Assembly (NCBI GenBank): GCA_027922465.2
Contig: BQMF02000025.1
Location: forward strand, 1-64,000
Source: Turritopsis dohrnii
Taxonomy: Eukaryota; Cnidaria; Hydrozoa; Anthoathecata; Oceaniidae
DNA length: 64,000 bases
Reading direction: 5' to 3'
Shown: positions 62,307 through 64,000 of the stretch, in pieces
How the letters are laid out: the number at the start of each line of letters is the position of its first letter
Position numbering within the stretch: position 1 is the stretch's first letter
The notes under the pieces: model-generated
What the model saw: only the letters and a program-made list of their open reading frames with translations
Told to the model about the DNA's origin: nothing
Databases searched by the model: none
Program-made: the position numbers and the translations under genes

Positions 62307-62779
62307 CTTTAAGAAATAAAATAGCAAAATGATTGATTATATAACTTAAATGTTATAAATGTTAGGTAATACAGTGTATTTCAAAAAAGTGGAAATAAGA
62401 ATTACCACTAGACATTTTAAAATAAATATCCAAGCAATTGTCCAGTGTCATGGAAATCCTTCCCCTTTCGCTCTTTCCCTTGTGTTTGTTTTTCGAAGTA
62501 TCAATTTGCATCAACTACTGTCAATTTTTATTTTATTTCCTTTCACTAAAAAAGTACGCAATTATATATTCAAGTAATTTATCATAATAATTTTAAAGAA
62601 AGTTTAGGTTATATCTAATTTTATCATCTCTCCGATGCTCTAGATTAAAGATACAGAAAATATCAAATCTATTCTTAATATCAAATCTATTCTTCAAAAG
62701 TTAATCTTTATTGGTTAAAAGTGCAAAATCTTTTATGCTGTTATGTGGCATTTGATACTCTCACTTAAGGCTATTGCTT
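62307..62779. other. intron or upstream sequence of the second Mab-21-like gene
   Basis: The acceptor TTTCTTAAAG precedes the exon at 62306, so this is probably intronic. No coding frame is supported. Confidence 0.5.
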
Positions 62780-63060
62780 AGGTGAGATTTATTCAAACAA
62801 AGTGAAAGCTATAAAATTGTTATGTTACTGTTTTTGCTTTGCAAATTGTTCTTTTTGTTGAAAATCTTAATTGATTGTTAAGAAATTAAGGAGTTTTTCC
62901 AAAGTTACTTTTTCGATTCTCTCTTTTTTTTCCATTTCCTTCAAAAAATTCATCATGAGAAAGACAACACATAGGGACTTCATTGATATAAAATTTATAA
63001 GAACAAGTTACATAGTTACTTTAAAAACTGCGGTGATATTTCTTGTTGCAACATTTTTGA
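62780..63060 (+). repeat. dispersed repeat, copy 3
   Basis: It shares ordered blocks with 15880-16085 over its whole length and with 2167-2335 over its second half (CGATTCTCTCTTTTTT, CCATTTCCTTCAAAAAATTC, CATCATGAGA, AAAACTGCGG). Confidence 0.7.
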
Positions 63061-63420
63061 AAGACTCTGTATTAAAAATGCATAAAATTAAGCAATGATT
63101 AAATTTAATTGGGAGTCTTAATTTTCTAATAAAGTTGAAAAAAGATTTCAAACGTTTACAACAACGAAGAGAACACGTTAAAATTTGGTCCTTGATTAAT
63201 CGTTGAGAAATTAATGAGTTTTTCTGAATTTGTTTTTTAGATAAATGCTTCAACGCAATGAGAAACTTAAGACGAATAGATTGGTACTTGAAAGATTTTG
63301 CATTAAAATTAAAAACCTGATTAATGCATAGATTGACTATAAGATTCTGTCTCGAACGTATTAAGCGCAAAGGCTTCTGAATGGTCATAGGTAATTGATA
63401 GTGTCTTGTTTTCTCACAGA
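63061..63420. other. intergenic, no gene seen
   Basis: A minus open frame at 63008-63388 has no domain and partly overlaps the dispersed repeat, so it is not called. Confidence 0.45.
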
Positions 63421-63444
63421 GTGAGTAAACTTACATCACCTAAA

Positions 63445-63844
63445 TTTTCATCATTTTGCTTGATGCATAATCAACACCAACTACTCCCTTTAGCCGTTAA
63501 GTATAATCTAAAGGATACTGACAAAATAAATGATCATGACCAGCCAAAAGGACTATAACTTTCGGCACACCATACCAACGTCTCTCAAATTAAATGGAAA
63601 ATTTTCCTATAAATTGAAAGGTCCGTATACTGTATTAAGTATAAATATAATGCAGAAAGGACTGTACCAATTACGGAATGCGGGTGGAACAGTGCTTCCA
63701 AAAAAATATAATATTGCCCTTTTAAAACCTTATTACGAGTCTGCAGATCCCTTTAATCATGAGAAAGTTCCTGTTGTATCTCCTTATGAAAAACAAGCTT
63801 CTGTGCAAAAAAAGGAAGTGTTCAAACAGAATTACACAAATTGA
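63445..63844 (+). pseudogene. Ty3/gypsy-type integrase C-terminal remnant
   Basis: A first frame reads FCLMHNQHQLPLAVKYNLKD, the stretch that follows the catalytic core in gypsy-like integrases often annotated as KRBA2- or SCAND3-like. It stops near 63555. An overlapping frame then gives GKFSYKLKGPYTVLSINIMQ, KGLYQLRNAGG and KKYNIALLKPYYES, the C-terminal SH3-like region with its GPY motif, ending at 63844. The segment that should join the two halves is missing, so this is a deleted, inactive fragment. The catalytic DDE core is not in the window. Confidence 0.7.
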
Positions 63845-64000
63845 ACCATTTATGCGATGAAATCGTGGAAATGATTCTTGTGATCGCTTCGAAAAGATCT
63901 GCAGGCACATTCAATTATCTGTCCCTGACATGTACCGCATCCAATTCAATATTGCAAAGGAAAAGTTACGCTTTGCTTCCCTGTGTTAAGGATAGAAAAC

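Noticed and set aside
63008..63388. 126-codon minus frame
   Set aside because: Lys/Asn/Ile-rich composition typical of A+T-rich non-coding DNA, and it overlaps a dispersed repeat.

Overview
This is a eukaryotic, very probably metazoan, genomic window. It is strongly A+T-rich by eye. Genes are split by GT-AG introns, intergenic space is long, and the DNA is crowded with small inverted-repeat transposons and retroelement debris. The gene types fit a cnidarian, most likely an anthozoan: Mab-21/cGAS-like proteins, a single-exon rhodopsin-class GPCR, Penelope-like retroelements, an IS3EU-like DDE transposon with a HECT partner, and a cysteine-cluster gene resembling HMGXB3. The species cannot be fixed from the sequence, and other marine invertebrates are not excluded. 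No rRNA, intact tRNA or CRISPR array was seen.

Layout. 1-1.1 kb: first visible exon of a Mab-21-like gene on the minus strand, with an N-terminal membrane anchor. 2.7-7.1 kb: a complete 4379-bp DNA transposon with target-site duplication, inverted ends, two arrays of T/A hairpin repeats, an intact DDE transposase and a damaged HECT ligase gene. 7.8-8.2 kb: simple repeats. 8.9-9.6 kb: a GPCR pseudogene lacking TM6. 9.75-12.1 kb: one arm of a 2.4-kb repeat whose inverted copy lies at 52.0-54.4 kb. 13.9-14.9 kb: a Penelope-like remnant. 16-21.4 kb: a foldback element and a decayed modular repeat field with tRNA-like pieces. 22.8-23.4 kb: a TA-flanked MITE. 25-33 kb: one or two related single-pass receptor genes, with a 2.2-kb CACTA-like element between their 5' exons. 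36.5-38.2 kb: a repeat rich in GCGCATGCGC palindromes. 38.3-44.4 kb: an 11-exon-plus HMGXB3-like gene that is decaying. 44.5-50 kb: four MITEs. 54.7-57.2 kb: a peptidase-C76-like pseudogene and three diverged repeats, two with an intact TGACGTCA palindrome. 57.3-62.3 kb: three C-terminal exons of a second Mab-21-like gene, with a Penelope-like element in its second intron. 63.4-63.8 kb: a gypsy-type integrase tail.

The host genes that can be followed are the two Mab-21-like genes, the receptor exons and the HMGXB3-like gene, all on the minus strand. The two Mab-21 fragments share an intron at the same codon and phase, so they look like paralogues in the same orientation. No operon-like logic applies. 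Most of the window's structure comes from mobile elements and their decay. The most complete self-contained system is the DDE plus HECT transposon at 2709-7087.
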